Shown: positions 34,481 to 44,517, counted from the first letter of the stretch. The stretch is 64,000 bases of DNA from JAVWMQ01 sp036637375 (GCA_036637375.1 JAVWMQ010000004.1:4789-68788); one strand, 5' to 3'. Made by a program: numbers and translations. The notes: generated from the letters alone by a model not told the origin.

Positions 34481-37165
34481 ATGGAACGCAAGAGGCTTGA
34501 TCCAGATGACATTTTAAAAAAAATTAAAGAAGAGGCTGAAGGTACACAAAGAGGACATTTAAAGATATTTTTTGGATATGCTGCAGGTGTTGGTAAGACA
34601 TTTACCATGCTTGAAGCAGCCCATAGTGCCAAAGATAGGGGAATTGACGTAGTTGTAGGATATATAGAACCTCACACAAGACCTGCAACAACGGCACTTC
34701 TTTCGGGGCTTGAAGTTATGCAGCCACTAAAGACCAAGCATAAGGGCATAGATGTAAGAGATTTTGATATAGATGCTGCAATAAAGAGAAATCCAGAAAT
34801 AATATTAGTAGATGAGCTGGCACATACTAATGTTGAAGGATGCAGACACAAAAAGCGATACCAAGATATTGAAGAACTTTTGAAGGCTGGTATTGATGTT
34901 TACACAACAGTAAATGTTCAGCACCTTGAAAGTTTAAATGATGTTGTTGCATCAATTACAGGAGTTTTAGTTCGTGAGAGAATACCAGATCATGTATTTG
35001 ATGGGGCAGAGCAAGTTGAACTTGTTGACATTGAACCAGAAGAATTAATCAGACGATTAAACGAAGGTAAAATATATGTGGGTGAGCAAAAACATAGGGC
35101 TATTGGTAACTTTTTTAGCATTGAAAATTTAATTGCTCTTAGAGAAATTGCTCTTAGGAGATCTGCCGATAGAGTTAATCGACGTTCAGAGCGAAATAAA
35201 CTTTCTGGCGGTGATGCTGAGGTAGAAGAAAACATACTTGTTTGTATATCTCCATCGGCATCAAATAGCAGGATAATTAGAACTGCAGCTAGAATGGCAA
35301 ATGTTTTTAAGGGTAGCTTTATGGCTCTTTATGTAGAAACACCAAAATCAAGTGGTATAAGTGAAAAGGACAAAGAGGTTCTTAGAAACAATATGCGTTT
35401 AGCAGAGCAACTTGGTGCCAAAATAGAAATAGTATATGGAGATGATGTGCCGTTCCAAATTGCAGAATTTGCACGAATGTCTGGAACATCAAAAATAATT
35501 TTAGGTAAAAATAATTGGAAGAGAAATAAAACTTTTGGTGGATCTTCCTTAGGAGAAAAATTAACTAGAATAACAAGTGATATAGAAATATGCATCATCC
35601 CAAATAGGAAAAATGATAGATATAAAGCGGCTATTAAACCGCCTGGTTTTAAATTTGAGATTTCAGATTTAATTAAAAGTATAGCAATACTTTTGTCCGC
35701 AACTTTCATAGGTGTGTTTTTTTATGAGGTTGGATTTAGCGAGGCTAATACAATTACAATATATATTTTAAGTGTATTAATAACTGCAGTTGTAACAACC
35801 CAGCGGATTTATAGTTTAGTATCTTCAATTCTCAGTGTGCTTGTATTTAATTTTGTATTTACTGAGCCAAGGTTTACTTTAAATGCTTACGATGCAGGTT
35901 ACGCAACAACATTTTTTATTATGTTTGTATCTGCATTTATTACAAGTTCCCTTGCAGTAAAAATAAAGGAAAGTGCTAGACAAACCTCTCAAAAGGCATT
36001 TAGAACTAAAATCCTACTTGAGACAAACCAATTACTTCAATCACAAAATGCTACTGCAGGTATTGTGGCAGTTACAGTTAAACAATTAATGAAGTTACTT
36101 GGCAAGGATATAGTGTTTTATGCAGTTGAGGACAACAAGCTTGGTTCTCCAACTGTGTTTATGTCGCTTGAAACAGATGTAAATAATGATTACATTAGTG
36201 AAAACGAAAAAGCTGTTGCTGCGTGGGTTTTTAAAAATAATAAACATGCAGGGGCGACTACTAACACGTTAGGAAATGCTAAATGCTTGTATTTGGCAGT
36301 AAGGGTTAAGAATAAGGTTTATGGCGTTGTAGGTATTGTTACAGATAATGAGCCTTTAGAAGCCTTCGAAAACAGCGTTGTCCTATCAGTTTTAGGTGAG
36401 TGTGCTCTTGCAATGGAGAACAAAAAGGTGCAAGAAGAACGTGAAGAGGCAGCTGTTTTGGCAAAGAACGAACAGCTACGAGCTAACCTTTTGAGGGCGA
36501 TTTCTCATGATCTTAGAACACCTCTAACATCTATCTCAGGCAATGCAGGAATACTTCTTTCAAGTGGGACAGCGATTGCAGAGGATAAGAAAATTGATTT
36601 ATATAAGGGCATATATGATGATTCTCTTTGGTTAATCAATTTAGTAGAAAACCTGCTTTCTGTAACAAGACTTTCTGATGGAACAATGAATCTTAATTTT
36701 AATGCTGAACTTGTAGAGGAAGTTGTTGAAGAGGCATTATCACAAATCAAAAGGAGAAATGCGACTCATAATATAATAGTTAACCAAAAGGACGAGTTTT
36801 TACTTGCCAAAATGGATGCAAGATTGATAATGCAAGTAATCATCAATATCGTGGAAAATGCAATTAAATATACCGAGGAAGGTTCTAATATTGAAATTTT
36901 GGTAAGAAAAATTAAAGATGAAATTGTTGTTGACATTGCAGATAACGGCAATGGCATATCAGATGAATCAAAAGAAAAAATATTTGATATGTTTTATACA
37001 GACAATAAACTTGCAGATAGTAGACGTAGCTTGGGACTTGGGCTAGCGTTGTGCAAATCAATAATTTTGGCACATGAAGGTGAGATTTCTGTATTTGATA
37101 ATATTCCTAAGGGAACTGTTTTTCGTTTTACATTACCAGCAGAGGAGGTAGTATTACATGAATAA
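34481..37165 (+). CDS. kdpD: Osmosensitive K+ channel sensor histidine kinase KdpD
   Basis: 894 residues. The N-terminal KdpD domain (about 20-230) has a Walker A-like GYAAGVGKTFTMLEA, DELAHTN and TTVNVQHLESLND. A USP-like domain follows (ILVCISPSASNSRIIRTAARMA), then four membrane segments (about 400-500), a GAF-like region, the HisKA box with H676 in AISHDLRTP and the HATPase domain (NIVENAIKYT, DNGNGI, GLGLALCKSI). It senses low K+/osmotic stress; the USP domain binds c-di-AMP in some Firmicutes. Overlaps kdpE by 8 bp. Confidence 0.96.
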   Translation: MERKRLDPDDILKKIKEEAEGTQRGHLKIFFGYAAGVGKTFTMLEAAHSAKDRGIDVVVGYIEPHTRPATTALLSGLEVMQPLKTKHKGIDVRDFDIDAAIKRNPEIILVDELAHTNVEGCRHKKRYQDIEELLKAGIDVYTTVNVQHLESLNDVVASITGVLVRERIPDHVFDGAEQVELVDIEPEELIRRLNEGKIYVGEQKHRAIGNFFSIENLIALREIALRRSADRVNRRSERNKLSGGDAEVEENILVCISPSASNSRIIRTAARMANVFKGSFMALYVETPKSSGISEKDKEVLRNNMRLAEQLGAKIEIVYGDDVPFQIAEFARMSGTSKIILGKNNWKRNKTFGGSSLGEKLTRITSDIEICIIPNRKNDRYKAAIKPPGFKFEISDLIKSIAILLSATFIGVFFYEVGFSEANTITIYILSVLITAVVTTQRIYSLVSSILSVLVFNFVFTEPRFTLNAYDAGYATTFFIMFVSAFITSSLAVKIKESARQTSQKAFRTKILLETNQLLQSQNATAGIVAVTVKQLMKLLGKDIVFYAVEDNKLGSPTVFMSLETDVNNDYISENEKAVAAWVFKNNKHAGATTNTLGNAKCLYLAVRVKNKVYGVVGIVTDNEPLEAFENSVVLSVLGECALAMENKKVQEEREEAAVLAKNEQLRANLLRAISHDLRTPLTSISGNAGILLSSGTAIAEDKKIDLYKGIYDDSLWLINLVENLLSVTRLSDGTMNLNFNAELVEEVVEEALSQIKRRNATHNIIVNQKDEFLLAKMDARLIMQVIINIVENAIKYTEEGSNIEILVRKIKDEIVVDIADNGNGISDESKEKIFDMFYTDNKLADSRRSLGLGLALCKSIILAHEGEISVFDNIPKGTVFRFTLPAEEVVLHE

Positions 37166-37856
37166 ACCAACGATCTTAGTAGTTGAAGATGATAGTGCTA
37201 TTAGAAATTTAATTTCGACAACTATGGAAACACAAGAATATAAATATCATGTAGCGGTAACTGGCAAAGATGCTATACTTGAGGCTGTTACTCATAAACC
37301 TGATGTGATTTTGCTTGACCTTGGGCTACCTGATATGGATGGTGTATCGGTAATTAAAAAAATTCGTACATGGTCAAATGTTCCTATTATTGTAATAAGT
37401 GCGAGAAGTGAGGAAACAGATAAAATTGAAGCGCTGGATTTTGGGGCTGATGATTATTTGACGAAACCTTTTTCGGTTGAAGAATTACTTGCAAGGTTGA
37501 GAGTTACCTTTCGTAGGTTAAATCACACTCCGAATAGTGAAAACCTTGAAAAATCAATATTTATAAATGGAAATTTGAAAATTGATTATAGTGCAGGGTG
37601 TGGATACATGAATGATAAAGAAATTCATTTTACACCAATAGAGTTTAAATTAATAGTTTTGCTTTCCAAAAACGTAGGCAAAGTGTTGACACATAAATAT
37701 ATTACACAGGAAATTTGGGGAAGTTCATGGGATAGTGATGTGGCATCTCTAAGGGTTTTTATGGCAACATTAAGAAAAAAAATAGACAAACTCGATGGCA
37801 AGAATCAGTATATTCAAACTCATGTGGGAGTTGGATATAGAATGTTAAGAGTATAA
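37158..37856 (+). CDS. kdpE: Response regulator KdpE (OmpR family)
   Basis: 232 residues. Receiver domain with phosphoacceptor D54 (LLDLGLPDMDG), Thr/Ser switch in VISARSEE and K in LTKPFS, then a winged-helix DNA-binding domain (FTPIEFKLIVLLSKN, HVGVGYRM). It activates kdpFABC when phosphorylated by KdpD. It overlaps kdpD and is followed by a terminator. Confidence 0.96.
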   Translation: MNKPTILVVEDDSAIRNLISTTMETQEYKYHVAVTGKDAILEAVTHKPDVILLDLGLPDMDGVSVIKKIRTWSNVPIIVISARSEETDKIEALDFGADDYLTKPFSVEELLARLRVTFRRLNHTPNSENLEKSIFINGNLKIDYSAGCGYMNDKEIHFTPIEFKLIVLLSKNVGKVLTHKYITQEIWGSSWDSDVASLRVFMATLRKKIDKLDGKNQYIQTHVGVGYRMLRV

Positions 37857-37857
37857 G

Positions 37858-37891
37858 ATAAGGGCTATAGCATAATTGCTGTAGCCCTTAT
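37858..37891. terminator. Terminator between convergent kdpE and aminopeptidase gene
   Basis: ATAAGGGCTATAGC (37858-37871) pairs with GCTGTAGCCCTTAT (37878-37891), 14 bp with one G-U pair and a 6-base loop. A/T-rich flanks follow but no pure T-run; it probably works in both directions. Confidence 0.7.
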
Positions 37892-37908
37892 AAATTTAAA
37901 ATTTTTGA

Positions 37909-39690
37909 TTATATTTTTTGTGTTGCATTTTTGAGCCAAGAAACCTCATCTGGATTAAGTAAAGGTGAAATTTTCTCAAATACAATTTGATGATATGTAT
38001 TTAAAGACTCTCGTGTTTCATTTGAAATATATGATAAATCAATGCCTGCAAGATCAAAAGGAACAAAAGTTAAGTATTCAAATGCTAATAACTCTGGGCT
38101 AACATCGGATTTAACACAAAGCATTTCGTTTTCGTGTCTAATGCCGTATTCCCCTTCAATATAAAGCCCAGGTTCGTTAGAGTTTATCATACCAGCTTCC
38201 ATTGGCACAGAGTAACCAACATTCTTGCAATTAATATTATTTGGAAATTCATGGACGTTAAGCATATGACCAACACCATGACCTGTACCATGGTTGTAGT
38301 CTAAACCTAATTTCCATAGGGGGCTCCTAGCAATAACATCTAGCTGTGCAGCCGCAAATGTATTTGGGAAAACTGCATTTCCAAGGGCAAACATACCCGA
38401 CAAAACCGCTGTGAAGTGTAACTTCATAGTATCACTTAATGGGCCCAGTACAATTGTTCTAGTAATATCGGTCGTTCCTCCCATATAATGTCCGCCTGTA
38501 TCAACTAAAACTAAACCTTCATCTAAGAGTTTAACATCTGTTTCTTCAGTTGCCTCGTAATGGACAATAGCACCATGAGCATTATAGCCTACAATTGCAG
38601 CAAAACTTTCGTCAAAGCAACCTTGTTCTTTTCTAAACTCATATAGTTTTTTGCTTGCGCTTAATTCTGTTATTTGCCCTGTTGCAACGTTTTCTTTTAG
38701 CCATTTTATAAATCTAATCATGGCAACTGCATCCTTGAGATGGACTTCTTTTGTTGAAGCAATTTCAATGGAATTTTTGATTGCCTTTGCAGTGGTTGTT
38801 GGATTTACTGCTAGAACTACTTTTAATCTTTCCATTAACTTTGATCCTATCTCGTAATTTGTAAATTCAGGACTAATTAAAATTGACATATCTTTTTTGA
38901 GGGTATCTACGAATGTGTAGATATGATTGTAAGGCATAATTGTAATGTCAAGGCCTTTAAGGTAATCTGACATTTCAGTATTAAATTTACATTCATCTGC
39001 AAACAATATGAACTCATTTTGTGAAATATATGCATAGCTTAGAATGAGTGGGTTGAAATCTATATCAGCACCACGAATGTTTAAAAGCCAAGCGATATCG
39101 TCTAGAGTTGTTAGTATGTGTCCATTAACATTTGCTTTAGTCAATTCATTGCGCAAATTTGCGATTTTGTTTGTTGAATGAATCCCTGTATATTTTTCAT
39201 CTATTAAATATGCGGGTGCTTTGGATAATTCTGGTCTAGCTGTCCACACTTGATCTACTAAGTCAAGATTAGTGACTAAAGATACACCATTTGCTGAAAG
39301 TTCATTATTTAACGCTGTACCAAACTCAAGAGAAATGGTACGACCGTCAAGTCCAAGCCTATCACCACAGATTAAGTTTGTTGACAAAAATTCTGTAATT
39401 GTTGGAACGTTCTTTTCTCCCATTTTTTGAAGTTTGATTTCAGTGTTAGAAAGCTGCTTTGCAGCTTGAATGAAGTACCTGCCATCAGTCCAAAGGTGGG
39501 CTTCTTGATTGGTGACAATAAGTGTGCCAGAGGAACCAGTGAAACCTGACATATATTCTCTACACTTAAAATAGTCGCCTACATATTCAGATAGATGGAA
39601 GTCATCTGTTCCAATGTAATAAGCATCTATGTTGTTGCTAATCATCAGCTCTCTTAGCTTGTTGATTCTTCTTGATATTTCATTTTTCAT
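37909..39690 (-). CDS. Xaa-Pro aminopeptidase (M24B, aminopeptidase P family)
   Basis: 593 residues on the minus strand. Two creatinase-like N-terminal domains (SRRINKLRELMISNNIDAYYI, then a second at about 170-300) precede the pita-bread metallopeptidase domain. Metal ligands are visible: the Asp pair in VDTGGHYMGGTTDITRT, His in NHGTGHGVGHML, and the two Glu in SNEPGLYIEGEYGIRHENEML. It removes N-terminal residues before proline, with two Mn2+ ions. This is the three-domain form. AAGGACAGAAAGAAGG lies before the ATG. Confidence 0.93.
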   Translation of the reverse strand: MKNEISRRINKLRELMISNNIDAYYIGTDDFHLSEYVGDYFKCREYMSGFTGSSGTLIVTNQEAHLWTDGRYFIQAAKQLSNTEIKLQKMGEKNVPTITEFLSTNLICGDRLGLDGRTISLEFGTALNNELSANGVSLVTNLDLVDQVWTARPELSKAPAYLIDEKYTGIHSTNKIANLRNELTKANVNGHILTTLDDIAWLLNIRGADIDFNPLILSYAYISQNEFILFADECKFNTEMSDYLKGLDITIMPYNHIYTFVDTLKKDMSILISPEFTNYEIGSKLMERLKVVLAVNPTTTAKAIKNSIEIASTKEVHLKDAVAMIRFIKWLKENVATGQITELSASKKLYEFRKEQGCFDESFAAIVGYNAHGAIVHYEATEETDVKLLDEGLVLVDTGGHYMGGTTDITRTIVLGPLSDTMKLHFTAVLSGMFALGNAVFPNTFAAAQLDVIARSPLWKLGLDYNHGTGHGVGHMLNVHEFPNNINCKNVGYSVPMEAGMINSNEPGLYIEGEYGIRHENEMLCVKSDVSPELLAFEYLTFVPFDLAGIDLSYISNETRESLNTYHQIVFEKISPLLNPDEVSWLKNATQKI

Positions 39691-39878
39691 AATATACCTT
39701 CTTTCTGTCCTTTAGTTAATTTTACCACAAAAAAGACAAGTATAATATAATGTATTTAGAACTTTTACTGGTAGTAAAAATGATTTTTGTAAATTTGCTT
39801 ATACTTCTTTTTTTTTATGTAATTGAGGAGTATACTACAAATGTAGACGTTGATATTATCATCAAAGGAGTAATGATT

Positions 39879-40640
39879 ATGGAAACTTTTGGAAAAATCT
39901 ACTTTAGCCCTTCGGGGGGAACAAAATTAATTGCCGATAAACTAGAGACACATCTTGGAAAGGTAGGAACGAATTACGATTTGTTACTAAATCCACCTAA
40001 AGAGGTAGTTGAGTTTAAAGAAAATGATTTAGTTATAGTTCTAATGCCAGTTTTTGCAGGGAGGATTCCCAAAATTTGTCCAGAAATGTTGGGCAAGTTT
40101 AATGGTAATGGTGCAAATGCAATTTCAATAGTGGTTTACGGGAATAGAGACTATGATGACGCTTTACTTGAACTTGAAAATATTTTGAAAGAGAATAATT
40201 TTAGAGTTGTAGCTGCAGGTGCATTTATTTCAAAACATACGATATTTACTGAGGTTGCAGCAGATAGACCAGATAGTAAAGACGAAGAGATAATTAAAAG
40301 ATTTTGCAAAGAAGTGCTAGCAAAGATAAAAGATAATGATTACAAGAGAATTGATGTAAAGGGAAATTACCCATACAAACCTTATGGAACAATTTCGGTT
40401 CAACCTGACACCCAAAAGACATGTACAGGGTGCGGTAAATGTGTAGATATTTGCCCAGTTAATGCTATTGATATTAAGGATATTGCAGTGACCAATGAAT
40501 ACAAGTGTATAACATGCACAGCATGTATTAGTATATGTGATATTGGCGCAAGAGGATTTCATGGGATTAAATATAAGACAGCAGCAAAAGGGTTTATGAT
40601 TAAATGTGCATCACGAAAAGAACCTGAGATTTTTGTTTAA
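39879..40640 (+). CDS. EFR1-family flavodoxin/ferredoxin fusion protein
   Basis: 253 residues from ATG 39879, which has AAAGGAG at 8 bases; the longer frame from 39750 would add a hydrophobic, poorly coding 43 residues and lacks a ribosome site. The N-terminal ~150 residues are flavodoxin-like (KIYFSPSGGTKLIAD with the FMN phosphate loop SPSGGT; VYGNRDYDDALLEL). The C-terminus carries two 4Fe-4S motifs, CTGCGKCVDICP and CITCTACISIC. Likely an electron carrier or oxidoreductase in anaerobic metabolism; the partner is unknown. Confidence 0.87.
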   Translation: METFGKIYFSPSGGTKLIADKLETHLGKVGTNYDLLLNPPKEVVEFKENDLVIVLMPVFAGRIPKICPEMLGKFNGNGANAISIVVYGNRDYDDALLELENILKENNFRVVAAGAFISKHTIFTEVAADRPDSKDEEIIKRFCKEVLAKIKDNDYKRIDVKGNYPYKPYGTISVQPDTQKTCTGCGKCVDICPVNAIDIKDIAVTNEYKCITCTACISICDIGARGFHGIKYKTAAKGFMIKCASRKEPEIFV

Positions 40641-40658
40641 ATTATTTTGTAAACAGTA

Positions 40659-40687
40659 TTGACAATTAACACTAGATATAGTATATT
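40659..40687 (+). promoter_or_regulatory. Promoter of the pflA-pflB operon
   Basis: Perfect -35 TTGACA (40659-40664), 17-base spacer, -10 TATATT (40682-40687). Transcription would start about 40694, just ahead of the ZTP aptamer. Confidence 0.82.
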
Positions 40688-40697
40688 CAAAATATCG

Positions 40698-40796
40698 AAA
40701 TCGTATGACTGACGGAACAGTGGAATAACCACGTGAAGTATGATTTTTAGAGAGCCGACCGTCTGGGCAGAGTACCAGATTAGTGGGCTCTTTTTT
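40698..40796 (+). ncRNA. ZTP (pfl motif) riboswitch with transcription terminator
   Basis: P1: AAATCGTA (40698-40705) with TATGATTT (40739-40746). P2: GTGG (40720-40723) with CCAC (40729-40732). The hallmark CCGTCTGGGC follows; CCGT (40759-40762) can pair with ACGG (40712-40715) as the pseudoknot and GCC/GGC forms P3. A competing terminator pairs GAGCC (40752-40756) with GGCTC (40786-40790) and CTGG with CCAG, followed by six T. ZTP/ZMP binding should stabilise P3 and allow read-through, switching pfl on when 10-formyl-THF is short. Confidence 0.93.
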
Positions 40797-40827
40797 ATTC
40801 CTATGGTACTTTTATGGAGGAAAGCGT

Positions 40828-41529
40828 ATGAAAGGTTATGTACATTCTATTGAAAGTATGGGTTTGGTTGACGGTCCAGGCGTGAGAACTGTAATATTTT
40901 TGCAAGGGTGCAACTTGCGATGTATTTACTGTCATAATCCAGATACTTGGAAATTAAATGAAGGCGAACTTTTAGATGTTTCAGAAATAATAAAAAAGGT
41001 ATTAAGATATAAACCGTATTACAAAGATACTGGTGGGGTTACTATATCTGGTGGAGAGCCACTATTGCAAAAGGAGTTTTTAATAGAACTGCTCAAAGGC
41101 CTAAAAGAAAATGGAATTCATACTTGCATTGACACGGCTGGTGTTGGTGCGTCCGGCTATGAAGAAATTCTAAAGTATGTAGATTTGATAATCTACGATA
41201 TAAAACATTTTGATGAGGAAGGCTACAAATATATTACTAAAAGAAACAATAGTGAAACTTTGAACTTCTTGGAAACAGCTACAAAAATGAACATTCCAAT
41301 GTGGGTTAGGCATGTTGTTGTGCCAGGTATAACAGATAGTGAAGAGCATATTGCCAAGTTAAGTGAATATGTTAAAACTCTTTCAAATGTAGTCAAGGTT
41401 GAGCTTTTGCCATATCACCTTTTAGGCAAGAATAAATATGAAGCTATGGACATGAAATATCCGTTAGAGGGTGTTTCGGCAATGGACAAAGAAGTTACAA
41501 AAAAATTACAGGATAAATATTTTATTTAA
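40828..41529 (+). CDS. pflA: Pyruvate formate-lyase-activating enzyme
   Basis: A 233-residue radical SAM enzyme that installs the glycyl radical on PflB. The cluster motif is CNLRCIYCHNP; SIESMGLVDGPGVRTVIFLQGC, TISGGEPLLQ and MWVRHVVVPGITD are typical of PflA. ATG 40828 has GGAGG nearby; an in-frame ATG at 40783 lies in the riboswitch terminator and is rejected. pflB follows after 13 bp. Confidence 0.96.
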   Translation: MKGYVHSIESMGLVDGPGVRTVIFLQGCNLRCIYCHNPDTWKLNEGELLDVSEIIKKVLRYKPYYKDTGGVTISGGEPLLQKEFLIELLKGLKENGIHTCIDTAGVGASGYEEILKYVDLIIYDIKHFDEEGYKYITKRNNSETLNFLETATKMNIPMWVRHVVVPGITDSEEHIAKLSEYVKTLSNVVKVELLPYHLLGKNKYEAMDMKYPLEGVSAMDKEVTKKLQDKYFI

Positions 41530-41542
41530 GGAGGATATAAGA

Positions 41543-43771
41543 ATGAACAAAGGATGGAACGATTTCAAAGAAGGTATTTGGACAGAAGAAATAGATGTAA
41601 GAAATTTTATACAAAAAAACTATAAACTATACGAAGGCGATGACAAATTCTTAGAAGGTACTACAGAAAAAACAGATAAAGTTTGGGCTAAGTGCCATGA
41701 TCTAATTGTAGAAGAAGTTGAAAAAGGTATCCTTGGCGTTGATGTAGATACAGTATCTGGCATAGATAATTTTGCTCCTGGATATATTGATGAAGAGAAC
41801 GAAGTAATTGTAGGACTTCAGACAGACAAACCATTAAAGAGAATAGTTAACCTTTATGGTGGAATGAGAATGGCTACATCTGCTCTTGAGCAGTATGGAT
41901 ACAAAATGAATGAAGAAATTCTAGCTCATTTTGAAGAGTACCACAAGACACATAATGAAGGTGTATTTGATGCATATCCAGCAAGAGTTAGAGATGCTAG
42001 AAGTGCAGGGCTTTTGACAGGGCTTCCTGATGCTTATGGTAGAGGCAGAATCATTGGAGACTATAGAAGAGTTGCGCTATATGGTATGGATTTTTTGGCG
42101 CAAAAGAAGAAGGAAGATTTAGAAAACCTAGATGGCCCAATGACAGAAGAAAGAATTAGATTAAGAGAAGAAGTACAGGAACAGATCAAAGCAATGAAGA
42201 GAATTGTTTCTATGGCTAGTAAATATGGTGTGGATATCACAAAGCCAGCGACAACTGCAAGAGAGGCAGTGCAGCATTTATACATGGCATACCTTGCTGG
42301 TATTAAACAAAATAATGGTGCAGCAACATCTCTAGGTAGAACATCTACATTCATTGATATTTATATTGAAAGAGACCTAAAGAATGGGGTTATTACAGAA
42401 AAAGAAGCACAAGAAATAATAGATCAATTTATCATTAAACTAAGATTAGTTAGGCATTTAAGAACTCCAGAATACAATGAATTATTTGGTGGAGATCCAA
42501 CTTGGGTAACTGAATCTATAGGTGGCGTAGGAATTAATGGTAAAGCATTAGTAACAAAGACTTCATTTAGATTTTTACACTCATTAACAAATATCGGTAC
42601 AGCACCAGAGCCAAACTTAACAGTTTTATGGAGCCAATATTTACCTAAGAATTTCAAAGATTATTGTGCAAAGATGAGTATTGCAACAGATTCTATTCAG
42701 TACGAAAATGATGATGTAATGAGACCTATTTATGGGGATGATTATGGTATAGCTTGTTGTGTTTCTGCAATGGCAATTGGTAAACAAATGCAGTTCTTTG
42801 GAGCTAGAGCTAATGTTGCTAAATCTCTACTATATGCAATTAATGGTGGGGTTGATGAAATCAAAGGCAAAAAAGTTATTCCAGGAATTGAGCCTATTAC
42901 AGACGATGTACTTGAAATTGACAAGGTTTACAGCAACTACAAGAAGGTTTTATCTTATGTAGCAGAGCTTTATACTGATGCGTTAAATATTATTCACTAC
43001 ATGCATGATAAATATGCCTATGAATCAAGTCAGATGGCATTACATGATACAGATGTTGAAAGACTAACAGCCTATGGAATGGCAGGTATATCAGTAGTAG
43101 CAGACTCTTTATCTGCAATTAAATATGCAAAGGTTAAACCTATTAGAAATGAAAATGGAATTGCTATTGACTTTGATGTTGAAGGGGATTTCCCTAAATA
43201 TGGTAACGATGATGACAGAGCAGATGATTTTGCTGTAAATGTTGCAAGTTACTTCTCAAAAGAATTAAAGAAACATCCGTTTTATAGAAATTCAAAACAT
43301 ACACTATCTGCACTAACAATTACAAGTAACGTAATGTATGGAAAGAAAACAGGAAGTACTCCAGATGGACGTAAACTTGGAGAACCTTTAGCACCAGGCG
43401 CAAACCCAATGCATGGTAGAGACGAAAATGGAGCATTAGCATCATTAAACTCAGTTGCAAAAATTGGATACAGAGATATTTGTCAGGATGGAGTTTCAAA
43501 TACATTCTCAATTGTACCTAATGCTTTAGGCAAGAGTGAGGACCAGAGAATTGACAATCTAGTAAGTATTTTGGATGGATACTTTATTCAAGGTGCACAC
43601 CATCTAAATGTAAATGTTCTTGATAGAGAATTACTTGAAGATGCTATGGAGCACCCAGAAAAATATCCGACTCTAACAATTAGAGTTTCAGGTTATGCAG
43701 TAAACTTTAGTAGATTATCTAAGGAACAGCAAAGAGAAGTAATTAAGAGAACTTTCCACGAAAGTATGTAA
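41543..43771 (+). CDS. pflB: Formate acetyltransferase (pyruvate formate-lyase)
   Basis: 742 residues. Converts pyruvate and CoA to acetyl-CoA and formate under anaerobic conditions. The catalytic cysteines C405-C406 lie in GIACCVSAM, and the radical glycine G717 in RVSGYAVNF near the C-terminus. The N-terminus GWNDFKEGIWTEEIDVRNFI is typical. AAGGAGG precedes ATG 41543. Formate made here feeds formyl-THF synthesis, which explains the ZTP riboswitch in front. Confidence 0.98.
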   Translation: MNKGWNDFKEGIWTEEIDVRNFIQKNYKLYEGDDKFLEGTTEKTDKVWAKCHDLIVEEVEKGILGVDVDTVSGIDNFAPGYIDEENEVIVGLQTDKPLKRIVNLYGGMRMATSALEQYGYKMNEEILAHFEEYHKTHNEGVFDAYPARVRDARSAGLLTGLPDAYGRGRIIGDYRRVALYGMDFLAQKKKEDLENLDGPMTEERIRLREEVQEQIKAMKRIVSMASKYGVDITKPATTAREAVQHLYMAYLAGIKQNNGAATSLGRTSTFIDIYIERDLKNGVITEKEAQEIIDQFIIKLRLVRHLRTPEYNELFGGDPTWVTESIGGVGINGKALVTKTSFRFLHSLTNIGTAPEPNLTVLWSQYLPKNFKDYCAKMSIATDSIQYENDDVMRPIYGDDYGIACCVSAMAIGKQMQFFGARANVAKSLLYAINGGVDEIKGKKVIPGIEPITDDVLEIDKVYSNYKKVLSYVAELYTDALNIIHYMHDKYAYESSQMALHDTDVERLTAYGMAGISVVADSLSAIKYAKVKPIRNENGIAIDFDVEGDFPKYGNDDDRADDFAVNVASYFSKELKKHPFYRNSKHTLSALTITSNVMYGKKTGSTPDGRKLGEPLAPGANPMHGRDENGALASLNSVAKIGYRDICQDGVSNTFSIVPNALGKSEDQRIDNLVSILDGYFIQGAHHLNVNVLDRELLEDAMEHPEKYPTLTIRVSGYAVNFSRLSKEQQREVIKRTFHESM

Positions 43772-43785
43772 TTAGATAAAACCAT

Positions 43786-43811
43786 AAACCCCTTCAAAAT
43801 GAAGGGGTTTT
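43786..43811 (+). terminator. Terminator after pflB
   Basis: AAACCCCTTC (43786-43795) and GAAGGGGTTT (43801-43810), perfect 10-bp stem with a 5-base loop, then T. Confidence 0.88.
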
Positions 43812-43860
43812 AAAATTAACTAACAAGTGGTATCATGTTTAAGAAAAGGAGAATTTGGAT

Positions 43861-44514
43861 ATGATAATTAAAGGCGCAATTTTTGATTTAGATGGAACGT
43901 TACTAGATTCCATGCATGTTTGGCAAAAAATTGGATCGGAGTATTTAAAAGGAAGAGGCATTGTTCCAGCGGAAAATTTAGACGAAGAAATACTCACAAT
44001 GTCAATTGTAGACGCAGCAATGTTTATGAAAAAAAATTATGGGCTAAAGGATGAGTGCGAAGACATTATTAAAGGTGTAAATAGTATGATAGATAATCTA
44101 TACGCCAACGAAATAAAATTAAAGGCTGGAATACTTAATCTTCTAGAGCTACTTAAGGCAAAAGGTGTAAAAATGAGTGTTGCAACTGCAACTGACAGAT
44201 ATATGGTTATTGCAGCACTAAAAAACAACAATATAGAAGAATATTTTGAAGAAATTTTTACATGTACTGAAGTAGGAGCAGGTAAGGAAGAACCAATTAT
44301 TTTTGAAGAGGCATTAAAATGTCTTGGAACTCAAAAAGAAGAAACATATGTATTTGAAGATGCAATCCATGCTATTAGAACTTGCAAAAATGCAGGGTTT
44401 AAGGTTGTAGGTATTAATGACATTTGGTCAAAAAATCACCAGAGCGAAATAATGGAATTAGCTGATATATATATTAACAGTGAAGAAGATTTTGTTAATT
44501 ACTTTGAAAAATAA
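43861..44514 (+). CDS. HAD-superfamily phosphatase (beta-phosphoglucomutase-like)
   Basis: 217 residues. Motif I FDLDGTLLDSM with the nucleophile Asp, a helical cap, motif II VATATDRYM, and motif IV VFEDAIHAIRTCKNAGFKVVGI. It belongs to the subfamily of sugar phosphatases, phosphoglycolate phosphatases and beta-phosphoglucomutases; the substrate is not evident. ATG 43861 lies 9 bases after AAAGGAG; a TTG at 43855 is an unlikely alternative. Confidence 0.88.
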   Translation: MIIKGAIFDLDGTLLDSMHVWQKIGSEYLKGRGIVPAENLDEEILTMSIVDAAMFMKKNYGLKDECEDIIKGVNSMIDNLYANEIKLKAGILNLLELLKAKGVKMSVATATDRYMVIAALKNNNIEEYFEEIFTCTEVGAGKEEPIIFEEALKCLGTQKEETYVFEDAIHAIRTCKNAGFKVVGINDIWSKNHQSEIMELADIYINSEEDFVNYFEK

Positions 44515-44517
44515 GAT

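Noticed and set aside
39750..39878. N-terminal 43-codon extension of the EFR1 protein as a membrane anchor
   Set aside because: No ribosome site at 39750 and the sequence overlaps TATAAT-like promoter repeats; AAAGGAG points to ATG 39879.
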